Assembly: GCA_027214125.1 (NCBI GenBank)
Contig: JAPWHF010000005.1
Location: 124,951-188,950 of the forward strand
Length of the DNA: 64,000 nt
Reading direction: 5' to 3'
From: Zoogloeaceae bacterium G21618-S1
GTDB lineage: Bacteria > Pseudomonadota > Gammaproteobacteria > Burkholderiales > Rhodocyclaceae
Shown: in pieces, positions 27,122 to 35,926 of the stretch
Numbering within the stretch: the stretch's first letter is position 1
Layout of the letters: the number at the start of each line of letters is the position of its first letter
Made by a program: the position numbers and the translations under genes
Notes under the pieces: generated by a model
The model's database searches: none
What the model was told of the DNA's origin: nothing
What the model saw: the letters and a program-made list of their open reading frames with translations, nothing else

Positions 27122-27427
27122 CATGTGCCAAAGGCGCCCCACGACGGTGCGACACGCGTCAAAAGCACCACCATGACGCATCCTTTTCGCCCGCGCCGGT
27201 TGCTGCACCGCAAGATATTTTCTCGCACCAACGCCAACATCTCCAAGTTGGCGACACCTCCCTCAAACCGTGCAACGCAACACGATTTTGTCTCGACGAC
27301 TGGCACGAAAGGCGCTTAGCTTTAACTGCCCCAAGACATTCACAGGCGGTAGCGAAGACCTCGGACCGTGCCGGCCCGACCTTCAGCTCGACATATCGTC
27401 ATAGATATATTCGACAAGGAGAGACAC
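27122..27427. other. Non-coding gap before the CBS-domain gene
   Basis: No convincing gene is seen. The stretch is less GC-rich than its surroundings and probably holds the promoter of the CBS gene; TATATT at about 27409 is a weak -10 candidate with no clear -35. Confidence 0.4.
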
Positions 27428-27862
27428 ATGCCCGTACGTCCCATTCACCAGATGATTCACGCTCACGGCTTCCTCGTGGTGGCACCCGACACTCCGGTGC
27501 TTGAGGTTGTCTGCCAGATGGCCAAAGCCAAACTCAGTGCAGCACTGATCGCCGAACATGGCGTCCTGACGGGCATCTTCACCGAACAGGACGCGACCTT
27601 CCGGGTGCTCGGCGCCGGCCTCGACGCCAAGACCACGCCGGTGTCGGACGCCATGACTCACAACCCGGTCACAAGCGCACCCCACCACCCCTTCGGACAC
27701 GCGCTGCACATGATGTACGAGGGCGGCTTCCGCCATTTGCCGATCGTGGACGCCAACCGCAAGCCCGTAGGCATGGTCAGCAGCAAGGACGCACTCAACC
27801 TCGAGGCCGTCCAACTACAGAAAGAACTCGTGCGCCGCGAGGAAATCACCGTCATCCTCTGA
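27428..27862 (+). CDS. Two-CBS-domain protein
   Basis: A 144-residue protein that consists of a pair of CBS domains (about 8-65 and 75-135), with AALIAEHGVLTGIFTEQD and FRHLPIVDANRKPVGMVSSKDAL as the adenosine-binding repeats. Stand-alone CBS pairs sense AMP, ATP or SAM and act on partner proteins. AAGGAGAG is placed well before the ATG at 27428. A bidirectional terminator follows, so it is a single-gene unit. Confidence 0.87.
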   Translation: MPVRPIHQMIHAHGFLVVAPDTPVLEVVCQMAKAKLSAALIAEHGVLTGIFTEQDATFRVLGAGLDAKTTPVSDAMTHNPVTSAPHHPFGHALHMMYEGGFRHLPIVDANRKPVGMVSSKDALNLEAVQLQKELVRREEITVIL

Positions 27863-27880
27863 CTCCGATCTAAGACGCCG

Positions 27881-27916
27881 ATAAAAAAACGCACCCCGAG
27901 AGGTGCGTTTTTTTAT
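27881..27916. terminator. Bidirectional terminator between CBS and DUF2853 genes
   Basis: AAAAAAACGCACC-CCGAGA-GGTGCGTTTTTTT: the stem is flanked by A7 and T7, so it serves both converging genes. Confidence 0.92.
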
Positions 27917-27948
27917 CGTTGCCGCATCAGCGCGGCAACCGCACGGGC

Positions 27949-28260
27949 TCAGGCCAGCTTGCCCAACGTGCCGGTGGCTTCGGCCAGCAGGTAGTAGAAG
28001 GTGACACGGCTCTTTTGATTCACGCCCTTCATCTTCTCGCACACCTTGGCAATGCCTGCGTCAGCCGCATCCGGCTCAAGCTCCAGCTTCTTCTTGGCGA
28101 AACCATCACGCACCCGGTCCAGCTCAGCCTTGTCGGAGGCCGACACCAGGGAAGAATCCTTGTTGCGCAAGGCAATGCCGCAGTACTTCACAATCTTGTC
28201 TACAACCGCAGCATCCGCCTTGGGTGCAAATTTTTGTACGTCAGCCAGATAATCGCTCAT
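27949..28260 (-). CDS. DUF2853 family protein
   Basis: A 103-residue soluble, helical protein. It begins MSDYLADVQKFAP and has KYCGIALRNKDSSLVSASD and KSRVTFYYLLAEATG, the DUF2853 pattern. The function is unknown. GGAGG lies upstream of the ATG. It converges with the CBS gene on a shared terminator. Confidence 0.83.
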   Translation of the reverse strand: MSDYLADVQKFAPKADAAVVDKIVKYCGIALRNKDSSLVSASDKAELDRVRDGFAKKKLELEPDAADAGIAKVCEKMKGVNQKSRVTFYYLLAEATGTLGKLA

Positions 28261-28389
28261 CGTCTCAACCTCCTTGTCATGGATGCACTACTCAACGACG
28301 CAAAACTAACATGATCCCGCAGGGAATGGCAGGCATGACCGGTGCAACACGGCATTCTTGACAAAAATCCCCAAATTCAGTGCCTTGGC

Positions 28390-30519
28390 TTAGCGGAACA
28401 ACCCGCCCAAGCCCTTCTTCAGCTCCTCCTTGAGCTGATCTTTGGCTTTCTCGCGCACGGCCTCTACCTTCTCCTTGACTGCCGCCTTTTCCTGATCAAG
28501 CCGTCCCTTGAGCGCGCCGGCCAGCAGGGCTTCGGCATCGAGCGCGTATTTGGGATCGGAAAAGCTGCCCGTCACATGCACCGGCACCGTCACGCCCCTG
28601 ACCCTGTCCAGCGATTTTCCGCCCTGCCCGGTCAACGTGCCCACGAGTGAGGTTTCAATTCGATAATCGATCGCCTCGCTGACCAGATTGGCCGTCCCCG
28701 TCCCGCCCACACGCAGCAGGGGCGAGCGCATCGCCAGATCATCGTTGCGGGCCACGCCGTCACCCAGCCTCACACTCGCCTTGAGGTCCGAGAAGTCGGT
28801 CTGCGCCGGCCCGCTGTCCTGATCCACCTTCTCGCCCGTCAGTTGCGCCTGGGCTTCGCGCAGAAACTGGGCGATGTTGACGCCTTTGATAGCGCCATCG
28901 AGCACCGCGAGCGTCGTGGTCCCGGTCAGGCTGCGTTTGAGTGCCGGAGCATTCAGCCCGGTGCCCTTGAGATCGAAACTCACCCGGGCGCGGCCGGTCA
29001 GCCTCTCCGGCTTGCCGGTCAGGTCGCGCAGCAGCGGCCCGATCTGCACGTCCGTCACGCCCCCGCCAATTGCGATTAAAGGCGCTTTATGGCGCACGTC
29101 GAGATTCACCGGGCTGTCGAGCCGCCCCTCATACAAGGTCGCTTTTGGTGTCACCCCAATCCGCCCCCCGGCGGCCTTGATACCGACATCGACCGCGCTG
29201 GCCTGCAATCCGCTCACCTTGAGCTTTCCGATCCGGACGCGGCCAGTGGCATCGAGCGCGCGCAGCCCTCCGGTTGCCGGCGGCGCGGCGGCCGGATCGT
29301 CCCCCGGTGCGCCCGCAGCGCTGCCTGCGTCGCCGTTGGCCACGGCCGGCGGCAGATAGCTGTCGATATCCAGCGCATCCATCGACACATCAAAGCGCAG
29401 GGCGCTTTTTGCCAGATCGGCGACTTCAAGCTGACCCGTGATTTTGCTGTCGTCCAAGGTCGCGGCCAGATCCGCCAGGGCCACGCGCTTGGGCGTCGCG
29501 GTGAGTGTGGCCTTGAGCGCCGCGCGCTTGAGGCGCTCCGGATTCGCGGTGCGGGGCGCCTCGATGTTCAGACGCGCCAACAGGTCGCGGGGGTTCAAGC
29601 CTTCGAGCACCACTGGCCCGGTCAACACCATGGCATCCATCAACCCGGTGCCTTCGAGAGCACCGGTGAGGGCCACCTCATAGGCTTTTAATGACAAGCC
29701 CTTGACCGACAGTGTGCCCTGAGCCAAATCGGCGACCACGTCGGCCATCAGACCCGCATCGACCTGTCCGCCCGGCACCCCGGCGCCCTCGGCCTTCAGC
29801 CCGGCCCGCAGTCCGAGCACGCTGTAGCGCTTGGCGGCCAGGTCCAGCGAGGCTTTCCCACTGGCCGAAAACCGTCCTTGAATCGCCGGTTCGCTGACCG
29901 AAAAGCTGGCACCCAGATCGATATTGAAGGGCACCCCGGGTGCGATCTCGCCGGTCTGGATGTCCACATCGCTCAGGCTATGCTTTGCTTGGGTTGTCTC
30001 GTCTTCCCAGCGGATCACCGCGTCCTGAATATCCACCCCGCCCACCGCCAGCGCCGACGGATGCCCCCCCGACGCCTCGCCCGGTCCTGCGCTGTTCGCG
30101 TCGTGCGCCACCTCCGGTTCGACCAGGTCATCCCAGTTGGTTTTTCCGTCCGCCCGGCGCTCGAGACTCAATTGCAAACCTTTCAACACCACCCGGTCGA
30201 CCGCGACTTCCTTGCGTAGCAGCGGCAGCAGCTTGACCCGTGCCTCAGCCGCCGTCAGCGCCGCAAAAGGACGATCAGAGAAGCCTGGCGCGTTGCCAAG
30301 TTCAGCCGCGCCCAATTCGAAGCCAAGCCAGGGAAACACCGACAGCTTCATCTCGCCGGACAGCGTCAGCTGCCGCCCGGTCTGCTCGGCCACCAGCTCG
30401 CTGAGCCGGTCCCGATAGTCATTGGCATCAAACACAAAGGCCAGGTACGCCGCCAGCGCAGCCATCAGTACCAGCACCAACAGGCCAAGGCCCACCACGA
30501 TGCGCAATGCAGATTTCAT
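28390..30519 (-). CDS. AsmA family protein
   Basis: A 709-residue AsmA-like protein. One N-terminal TM helix (about 6-28) is followed by the family opening FDANDYRDRLSELVAEQTGRQLTLSGEMKLSVFPWLG. The rest is a long beta-rich groove that should lie in the periplasm, with the conserved C-terminal AsmA_2 block LDGAIKGVNIAQFLREAQAQL. AsmA-like proteins are bridge-type lipid carriers to the outer membrane. The last 50 residues are Lys/Glu-rich and probably form a coiled coil. The start lies at the TM helix. The transcription unit appears monocistronic. Confidence 0.87.
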   Translation of the reverse strand: MKSALRIVVGLGLLVLVLMAALAAYLAFVFDANDYRDRLSELVAEQTGRQLTLSGEMKLSVFPWLGFELGAAELGNAPGFSDRPFAALTAAEARVKLLPLLRKEVAVDRVVLKGLQLSLERRADGKTNWDDLVEPEVAHDANSAGPGEASGGHPSALAVGGVDIQDAVIRWEDETTQAKHSLSDVDIQTGEIAPGVPFNIDLGASFSVSEPAIQGRFSASGKASLDLAAKRYSVLGLRAGLKAEGAGVPGGQVDAGLMADVVADLAQGTLSVKGLSLKAYEVALTGALEGTGLMDAMVLTGPVVLEGLNPRDLLARLNIEAPRTANPERLKRAALKATLTATPKRVALADLAATLDDSKITGQLEVADLAKSALRFDVSMDALDIDSYLPPAVANGDAGSAAGAPGDDPAAAPPATGGLRALDATGRVRIGKLKVSGLQASAVDVGIKAAGGRIGVTPKATLYEGRLDSPVNLDVRHKAPLIAIGGGVTDVQIGPLLRDLTGKPERLTGRARVSFDLKGTGLNAPALKRSLTGTTTLAVLDGAIKGVNIAQFLREAQAQLTGEKVDQDSGPAQTDFSDLKASVRLGDGVARNDDLAMRSPLLRVGGTGTANLVSEAIDYRIETSLVGTLTGQGGKSLDRVRGVTVPVHVTGSFSDPKYALDAEALLAGALKGRLDQEKAAVKEKVEAVREKAKDQLKEELKKGLGGLFR

Positions 30520-30686
30520 TGAATATCCATTTTTCGAACGAAATACAGTGCGGATCAGGCTATCAGCCCGCCCGGGGCGTCACAAGCGCTTCACAGCCCA
30601 TTTACCCTTCCTTACGAAACCCGGGCGCTGCCGAGCGAAAAACACGAGTACGCGACACCCACGGAACAGACTCACAAGAAAAATGG

Positions 30687-30695
30687 TGCGGCGCA
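30687..30695. promoter_or_regulatory. PhaR-like dyad, upstream copy
   Basis: TGC-GGC-GCA, a TGC-N3-GCA dyad of the type bound by the PHB regulator PhaR, lies 12 bp upstream of the proposed phasin -35. Confidence 0.5.
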
Positions 30696-30706
30696 ACAAA
30701 ATACAC

Positions 30707-30734
30707 TTTACTTTCCCAATCCTCCTGCTAATAT
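30707..30734 (+). promoter_or_regulatory. Phasin promoter
   Basis: TTTACT at 30707-30712 and an extended -10 TGC-TAATAT (hexamer 30729-30734) are 16 bp apart. The predicted start is near 30741, inside the second PhaR-like dyad. Confidence 0.55.
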
Positions 30735-30741
30735 TGAATTG

Positions 30742-30750
30742 TGCGCTGCA
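30742..30750. promoter_or_regulatory. PhaR-like dyad at the predicted transcription start
   Basis: GTGC-GCT-GCAC (TGC-N3-GCA core) overlaps the predicted +1 of the phasin gene. A protein bound here would block transcription. Confidence 0.55.
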
Positions 30751-30806
30751 CCATTTGGATGAAATCAAGCGCTTAGGCAATCACACTACCGACAGGAGAG
30801 TTCATC

Positions 30807-31352
30807 ATGATGACCAAAGACACCCTCATCGCTTCCCACACCGACGCGCTGGACACCTTGTCCGCCCTGGCCGGTGTCGGCTTCGACACCATCGAGCGCG
30901 CCGGCACATTGAGCCTCGACTACGGCCGCGCCGCCCTGGAAGACGGCACCAAGCTGTTGTCCGACCTGGCCACCGTCCGCGAGCCCAAAGCACTGCTGGC
31001 CCTCGGCGCCGGCCTCGTCGCGCCGGTCCTGAGTCGCAACGTAGGCTACCTGCGCACCAGCTACGCCATCGCCTCGGAGGCCGGCGAATCCATCAATGCC
31101 CTGCTGGCGCCGAAGTACGCATCCATCAACAAGGATCTGGACAAGGCCATCGAGGCCCTGTCGGTCAACACCCCGGTCGCCGGCGAAGTCATCGCCACGG
31201 CACTGAAATCCGCCATGGCTGCAACAAACTCCGCCATCGAAGATGCCGCCAAGACCACGCGCAAGGTGGTCGAGATGACCGAGTCGAACATCAACAAGGC
31301 CACCGACGCGGCTGTCAAATCCGCCACCAAGGCGGCCAAGAAAGTCGCCTGA
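30807..31352 (+). CDS. phaP: Phasin (PHB granule protein)
   Basis: A 181-residue, Ala-rich helical protein with no Cys. The family core includes ALDTLSALAGVGFDTIERAGTLSLDYGR and LLAPKYASINKDLDKAIEAL, and the C terminus is Lys/Ala-rich (TKAAKKVA). Phasins coat polyhydroxybutyrate granules and control their size. AGGAGAG precedes two ATGs (30807, 30810). Two PhaR-type dyads flank the promoter, and a strong terminator follows, as expected for a highly expressed single gene. The PHB synthase genes are not in the window. Confidence 0.85.
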   Translation: MMTKDTLIASHTDALDTLSALAGVGFDTIERAGTLSLDYGRAALEDGTKLLSDLATVREPKALLALGAGLVAPVLSRNVGYLRTSYAIASEAGESINALLAPKYASINKDLDKAIEALSVNTPVAGEVIATALKSAMAATNSAIEDAAKTTRKVVEMTESNINKATDAAVKSATKAAKKVA

Positions 31353-31371
31353 CGTATCCGTTGCGCGCAAC

Positions 31372-31409
31372 AAAAGCCCCCGTCCGGCGTTTGCCGGTCG
31401 GGGGTTTTT
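31372..31409 (+). terminator. Terminator after the phasin gene
   Basis: AAAAGCCCCC and GGGGGTTTTT flank an inner CCGGC/GCCGG stem. The arms are flanked by A and T runs, so it could stop both strands. Confidence 0.88.
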
Positions 31410-31531
31410 ACGTCGGGGGCTCAAATCAGCGCGGCAATATGAGGCTGACCGGCGAACGACCGCCGGGTTTGCCCGAAAGCGTCCCCGCGCAGCAGGTCGG
31501 ACACATCGACGACTTGGGCGCAACGCCAGCC

Positions 31532-32422
31532 TCAGGCCACCGCCACGGCCGGGTCAGCACGGCGGGCCGCCGCACTGTGACGGTCCAGGCGCAAGGTCAT
31601 GCAGAACGCGCCGCCGCCAGACATCATGAAGGGCGACAGATCCACCTCTCGCACTTGGTAGCCGCGTTCGGTGAGCACACCGCGCAACCGGTCAGTGGTT
31701 CGGCTCATCACCACCTGCCGCCCGACGCTGACCGCATTCACGCTGAAGTGCGCCAGATCGTCCTCGGTGGCTTCGATCAGTTGCTCTGCAGGGACACGCT
31801 CGCGCAGACGCACCAGCGAATCGACCGACAAGGCCGGCGGGTAGTACACAATCTCGCCGCCTGCGAGCGGGCAAAAACACACATCCAGATGATAGGAACG
31901 TTCGGTAATCAGCTCCATCGGCACCACGGGCTGACCGAAATAGTCCGCCACCGCCTTGACCGACGCCTGGTTCGAGCGCTGCCCCCAGCCCACCCAGAAC
32001 AAGCCGCGTGTGGCATCCCACAGGCAATCACCAGCGCCTTCCTGAAAAACGCCGTCGGGCAACGTCGCCACCTCGTTGAGCACCCCCGCCACGCGCAAGG
32101 CGGCAAAGGCACGGGCAAACGGCGCCTCCTCGCCCTGGCGTTCGGCATAGCGGAAGCGGGCGAGCAGCAAGCGGCCGTCAAGCACGATGCCGGCATTGGC
32201 GGGAAACACCATATCCGGCAAGCCCGACTCTCCTTCAATGACAGTCAGCCGACAGCCGGCAGCACGCAAGGCCTCTGAGAGCGCACTGAAGCTGCGTCGC
32301 GCCTGCGCACGAAGACCACTGGCATCCTGCAACCAGCGTTCGGGCTGCATCCATGGATTGATCGCGTAGCGCACCTCGTAGTGCGTCGGGGCAACCAGCA
32401 GGATGTGCACCTGTGCGTTCAT
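31532..32422 (-). CDS. Amidinohydrolase of the DDAH/arginine-deiminase family
   Basis: A 296-residue member of the guanidine-modifying superfamily. N-terminal MNAQVHILLVAPTHYEVRYAINPWM, the Asp/Glu-bearing LPDMVFPANAG, central ERSYHLDVCFCPL with the catalytic His, and C-terminal GGGAFCMTLRLDR with the nucleophilic Cys are all present. Likely activity is hydrolysis of dimethylarginine or arginine to citrulline or ornithine; the substrate cannot be fixed from sequence. GAGAGG precedes the ATG at 32422 by 7 nt. The divergent Lrp/AsnC gene is probably its regulator, implying amino-acid control. Confidence 0.82.
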   Translation of the reverse strand: MNAQVHILLVAPTHYEVRYAINPWMQPERWLQDASGLRAQARRSFSALSEALRAAGCRLTVIEGESGLPDMVFPANAGIVLDGRLLLARFRYAERQGEEAPFARAFAALRVAGVLNEVATLPDGVFQEGAGDCLWDATRGLFWVGWGQRSNQASVKAVADYFGQPVVPMELITERSYHLDVCFCPLAGGEIVYYPPALSVDSLVRLRERVPAEQLIEATEDDLAHFSVNAVSVGRQVVMSRTTDRLRGVLTERGYQVREVDLSPFMMSGGGAFCMTLRLDRHSAAARRADPAVAVA

Positions 32423-32545
32423 GTCAAAACCTCTCATCAAAGACTCCGGGCCCGCCAGAGGGACTTCCAGTGTGGACGGTTCGTACATCAACATAAAGCC
32501 GTTCAATCGATCATATCTGCCAACATTTCTGACACAATGACAGCC

Positions 32546-32989
32546 ATGTCTGACGGAATGAACGATATCGACGACACCGACCGCCAACTCATCGCCTTGC
32601 TGCGCGACGATGCACGCCTGCCGGTGGCGACCCTCGCGCGCACGCTGCGAGTGGCGCGCGGCACGGTCCTCAACCGTCTGCGCAAACTCGAATCCAGCGG
32701 GGTGATTGCGGGCTACTCGGTGCGCCTCAAACCGACGGCCGAAGCGCATCGCATCCGCGCCTGGATGGGCATCACGGTGGAAGGCAACACCACGGCCGCG
32801 GTGCTCAAGGCCTTGCGCGGCGAGCCGGCGGTGCAAACCTTGCATTCGACCAACGGCCGCTGGGACTTCGTTGCCGAGCTCCGCGCCGACACGCTCGAAG
32901 CCTTCGACCGGGCGCTCGGCCGCATCCGCAGCATTGACGGCATCGCCAACACGGAAACCAGCATCCTGCTGTCGACCCACAAGGTGTAG
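32546..32989 (+). CDS. Lrp/AsnC family regulator
   Basis: A 147-residue regulator with an N-terminal helix-turn-helix (IDDTDRQLIALLRDDARLPVATLARTLRVARGTVLNRLRKLE) and a C-terminal RAM domain (about 70-147) that binds amino acids and drives octamer assembly. It is divergent from the DDAH-like gene across 120 bp of relatively AT-rich sequence, so that gene is the likely target. In-frame ATGs at 32537, 32546 and 32558 are possible; none has a strong SD. Confidence 0.87.
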   Translation: MSDGMNDIDDTDRQLIALLRDDARLPVATLARTLRVARGTVLNRLRKLESSGVIAGYSVRLKPTAEAHRIRAWMGITVEGNTTAAVLKALRGEPAVQTLHSTNGRWDFVAELRADTLEAFDRALGRIRSIDGIANTETSILLSTHKV

Positions 32990-33035
32990 TTTGGCGACAC
33001 GCCGTTACCCCTCATCAATCACCCATCACTGACCA

Positions 33036-33434
33036 ATGGACATCACCACACCCGCCCTGCTGTTCCCCGCCATCTCACTGTTGCTGCTGGCCTACACCAA
33101 CCGTTTTCTCACCCTGGCGCAGGTGATTCGCCAACTGGCCAGCGACGAGGGCAGCGACATGGCGCTCGCGCGGGCGCAAATTCCCGGCCTCAAGCGGCGC
33201 ATCAGCCTGATCCGCTCCATGCAGACCTTCGCCGTCATCAGTTTTTTGCTGTGCGCGCTGGCCATGCTGGCGATCTTTCTGGTGCACAGCACACTCGGCC
33301 ACTGGCTGTTTGGCCTGTCGATTGTCACGCTGGCGGTATCGCTGGTGCTCTCGCTGGTCGAGGTGGTCATCTCCACGCAGGCACTATCGGTGGTGGTGGC
33401 CGATCTAGAACGCCGAATCGGCAAACACGGCTAA
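33036..33434 (+). CDS. DUF2721 family membrane protein
   Basis: A 132-residue protein with three hydrophobic helices (about 8-25, 65-85, 90-115). It has LLLLAYTNRFLTLAQVIRQL and the second-half EVVISTQALSVVVADLE, as in DUF2721. The function is unknown. It follows the Lrp gene by 46 bp in the same direction, which may be chance. Confidence 0.75.
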   Translation: MDITTPALLFPAISLLLLAYTNRFLTLAQVIRQLASDEGSDMALARAQIPGLKRRISLIRSMQTFAVISFLLCALAMLAIFLVHSTLGHWLFGLSIVTLAVSLVLSLVEVVISTQALSVVVADLERRIGKHG

Positions 33435-33504
33435 GCCCGACTCAGATCAAAGCCAGTCGGCACGGGCACAGGCATACTCCGCGACGAAAAATACGGAGAA
33501 CGCC

Positions 33505-34362
33505 ATGCTGCGCACCCTGATAGCCGCCGCCGCGCTTGTCGCTGGCGGCCTCGTCGCCTTGCCCGCCCACGCCATCGACTGGCAAGACAACTCGCTCACC
33601 TACGCCACCGGCAACCGCTTCACCGAGCCCGCCAATCGCTCGCCGGTGCGCAAGGACATCCTGGAGTTCGTGCATGTCAGCGGCTACAGCCACGGCATGA
33701 ACCTGGCCAGCATCAAAATGCTGCGCTCCGACGACATCGACCCGGCCAAAGACAGCAACCACGGCGCCACTGAGTTCTACATCGTCTATCGCCATCTGCT
33801 TTCACTGGGCAAGGTGTTTGACCAATCGCTGGCTATCGGCCCGATCCGCGACGTGGCGCTCACTGCCGGTTTTGACTGGAACAGCAAGGACAACCGCTTC
33901 GCCCCACGCAAGCGACTACTGGTGCTCGGCCCAACACTGCGCTTCAAGATCGCCCCACCGGGTTTTCTGGATGTATCGCTGCTGATGGCCAAGGAATGGA
34001 ATCACTGCGGCCTGCCGCCATGCAAGGCGCCGGGCAACGAAGAGGACATCGGCTTCGACGCCTACCCCATGCTGCATGCCGCCTGGCGTGTGCCCTTCGC
34101 GCTGGGGGGCGTGCCGGTGCGTTTTGAAGGCTTCTTCGCGCATGCTTTCCGCACCGGTGAGGACTACACCGGCCGGCCGGTCGGCGAGGAGTTCCTGATG
34201 CGCACGGCGCTGATGGCCGACGTCGGCGCGGCCGTGGGCAGCACCCCAAATCGTTTCTTCATGGGCGTCGGCTACGAGATGTGGCGCAACAAGTTCGGCA
34301 ATCAGGACATGCCGGGCGTCGATACCAACACGCCGACACTGCACGCACGCTGGCACTTCTGA
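33505..34362 (+). CDS. Outer-membrane beta-barrel protein, Tsx-like
   Basis: A 285-residue exported protein. The signal peptide (residues 1-23) ends AHA. The mature part has alternating beta-strand pattern and ends in an aromatic residue (LHARWHF), as outer-membrane barrels do. The segment KDILEFVHVSGYSHGMNLASIKML matches the nucleoside channel Tsx group. It may import nucleosides or related solutes. No partner transporter is adjacent. Confidence 0.7.
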   Translation: MLRTLIAAAALVAGGLVALPAHAIDWQDNSLTYATGNRFTEPANRSPVRKDILEFVHVSGYSHGMNLASIKMLRSDDIDPAKDSNHGATEFYIVYRHLLSLGKVFDQSLAIGPIRDVALTAGFDWNSKDNRFAPRKRLLVLGPTLRFKIAPPGFLDVSLLMAKEWNHCGLPPCKAPGNEEDIGFDAYPMLHAAWRVPFALGGVPVRFEGFFAHAFRTGEDYTGRPVGEEFLMRTALMADVGAAVGSTPNRFFMGVGYEMWRNKFGNQDMPGVDTNTPTLHARWHF

Positions 34363-34369
34363 ATGCGTT

Positions 34370-35113
34370 CTAGAACAGCGCCTTGATCTGATCCACGGTG
34401 GTGGCAATCACGCGGTCCATCATCCGGTTGACCTCGTTACCACCGAGGGCGCGGACCAGAATGTAGATCACCGCCAGGCTGACCGTCGCGCCAAACAGCT
34501 TACCCAGCCGGCCGCCAGCCCAGCGCGCAAAACCGCCGTTGCCACCATGCTCAGCATTGGCTGCCGACCGCGCCGCGTCATTCACACGCTCGCGCAGCAC
34601 ATCGAACAGATCCCGCTCACCATTGCCGCTGCGCGACTTGAGCTGGCGTGTGAGTTCGGGCGAGACGCGCGATAGTTGCAAGGCGAGCGCGTCAATGTCC
34701 TCCGACCAGCGTTGATCCGACACACTGAAGGCTTGCCGTCCGGCCAGCGGCGCAAGGCTGTCGGGCAGCTGATCCGGCCAGGGCATGGTCGCGCCCCCCA
34801 CCAGCACCGGAACAATCGGCACATCGCGCGCCAGCGCCCGCTCGATCTCCATCCGCACCCAATCGTCGGGCGAATCGAGCCGCAGCCGGCCTTCCGCGTC
34901 ACGCTGATCTATCCAGCCACGACCGATCACCACCAGCACAACTTCGGCGGCATTCAGGCGGTCTTCGAGATGGCGTGCAAAATCGCTGCCGGCGGGAATT
35001 TCGCGGTCACGGAAGACCTGCGCGTCGCCAAAACGCTCCGACAGATCGTCATCCAGCCGCCCGGCAAACCCCTGGCTGTCGTCCCGACGGTAACTGATGA
35101 AGATGCTTGCCAT
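34370..35113 (-). CDS. TIR-domain protein with C-terminal membrane helix
   Basis: A 247-residue protein. Residues 1-150 form a bacterial TIR domain: MASIFISYRRDDSQGFAGRL (box 1), then VFRDREIPAGSDF, VVLVVIGRGWID and VRMEIERALARDVPIVPVLV. The Glu of RMEIERAL lies where the catalytic Glu of TIR NADases sits in the domain order. A linker is followed by one TM helix near residues 210-232 and a short tail. Start chosen at 35113, where the fold begins. TIR enzymes act in antiphage defence and in general signalling. No partner gene of a known defence system is adjacent. Confidence 0.78.
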   Translation of the reverse strand: MASIFISYRRDDSQGFAGRLDDDLSERFGDAQVFRDREIPAGSDFARHLEDRLNAAEVVLVVIGRGWIDQRDAEGRLRLDSPDDWVRMEIERALARDVPIVPVLVGGATMPWPDQLPDSLAPLAGRQAFSVSDQRWSEDIDALALQLSRVSPELTRQLKSRSGNGERDLFDVLRERVNDAARSAANAEHGGNGGFARWAGGRLGKLFGATVSLAVIYILVRALGGNEVNRMMDRVIATTVDQIKALF

Positions 35114-35173
35114 AGCCGCAGCATAGCAATCCGAACGGCCAGGCCCAAGCAGTACGGTCAACATTCCAGCTGA

Positions 35174-35926
35174 CTAACGCAGCAGCAATCGCAGCGCAAT
35201 CGCCGCCGTGGTGATGACAATCACCGGTCGCACCAGCGCGGCGCCGCGCGTGATGACCAGATTCGAGCCCAAGCGGGCGCCGACAAACTGCGCCACCGCC
35301 ATGCTCAACGCCAGCGCCCACACCACATGACCGCCGGCAATAAAGATGACAAGCGAGCTCACATTGGCGACCAGCACCACGGGCTTGGTCGAGGCCGTGG
35401 CCTTGCGCATATTGAAGCCGCGCAAGCCCGCAAACGCGGCGGCGGCGAAAGAACCCATACCGGGCCCGAACGCACCTCCGTACAAGCCGAGGCCGCCGCC
35501 GACGAGCGGATCAAACACCACCGACGACATGCGCGGTGGCGCATCTTCATCTGCAATTCGGGGGGACAGCGCAAAGTAGCCAGCGAGCACAATCAATACA
35601 TAGGGCAGCAGCCGGTCGAGCACGGCGGCGTCCACCCGCTGTACCCATAGCGTGCCGATCGCGGCCCCGATCAAGGCATAGAGCAGCGCCCCGCGCAGCG
35701 GCTGCAACTGCAGGTGGCCCTTGCGAAAAAAATTGAGCGTCGACGACAAGGTGCCAAACACGCTCTGACACTTGTTGGTGGCCAGCGCCTGCACCGGCGG
35801 CACACCGGCCCACAGCAGGCAGGGCAACACGATCATGCCGCCGGCACCGGCGATCGAGCTGATGAAGCCGGCGGCAAAAGCGGCAATGGTCAACCCGAGC
35901 ATCCACGCGACGGACAGATCAATCAC
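35174..35926 (-). CDS. TauE/SafE family membrane transporter
   Basis: A 250-residue permease with about eight helices. It has the first-half motif FAAGFISSIAGAGGMIVLPCLL and the second-half GGGLGLYGGAFGPGMGSF, with the LATNKCQSVFGT segment. Substrate unknown; family members carry sulfite, sulfonates or acids. It differs clearly from the TauE in the cys operon. The GTG at 35926 overlaps the upstream gene's end, which suggests coupling; an ATG at 35902 is possible. Confidence 0.83.
   Translation of the reverse strand: MIDLSVAWMLGLTIAAFAAGFISSIAGAGGMIVLPCLLWAGVPPVQALATNKCQSVFGTLSSTLNFFRKGHLQLQPLRGALLYALIGAAIGTLWVQRVDAAVLDRLLPYVLIVLAGYFALSPRIADEDAPPRMSSVVFDPLVGGGLGLYGGAFGPGMGSFAAAAFAGLRGFNMRKATASTKPVVLVANVSSLVIFIAGGHVVWALALSMAVAQFVGARLGSNLVITRGAALVRPVIVITTAAIALRLLLR

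Noticed and set aside
30757-30770. GG-N10-GC spacing upstream of the phasin gene (sigma-54-like)
   Set aside because: Only the two doublets match; the flanking bases differ from TGGCAC and TTGC. A sigma-70 promoter lies upstream.
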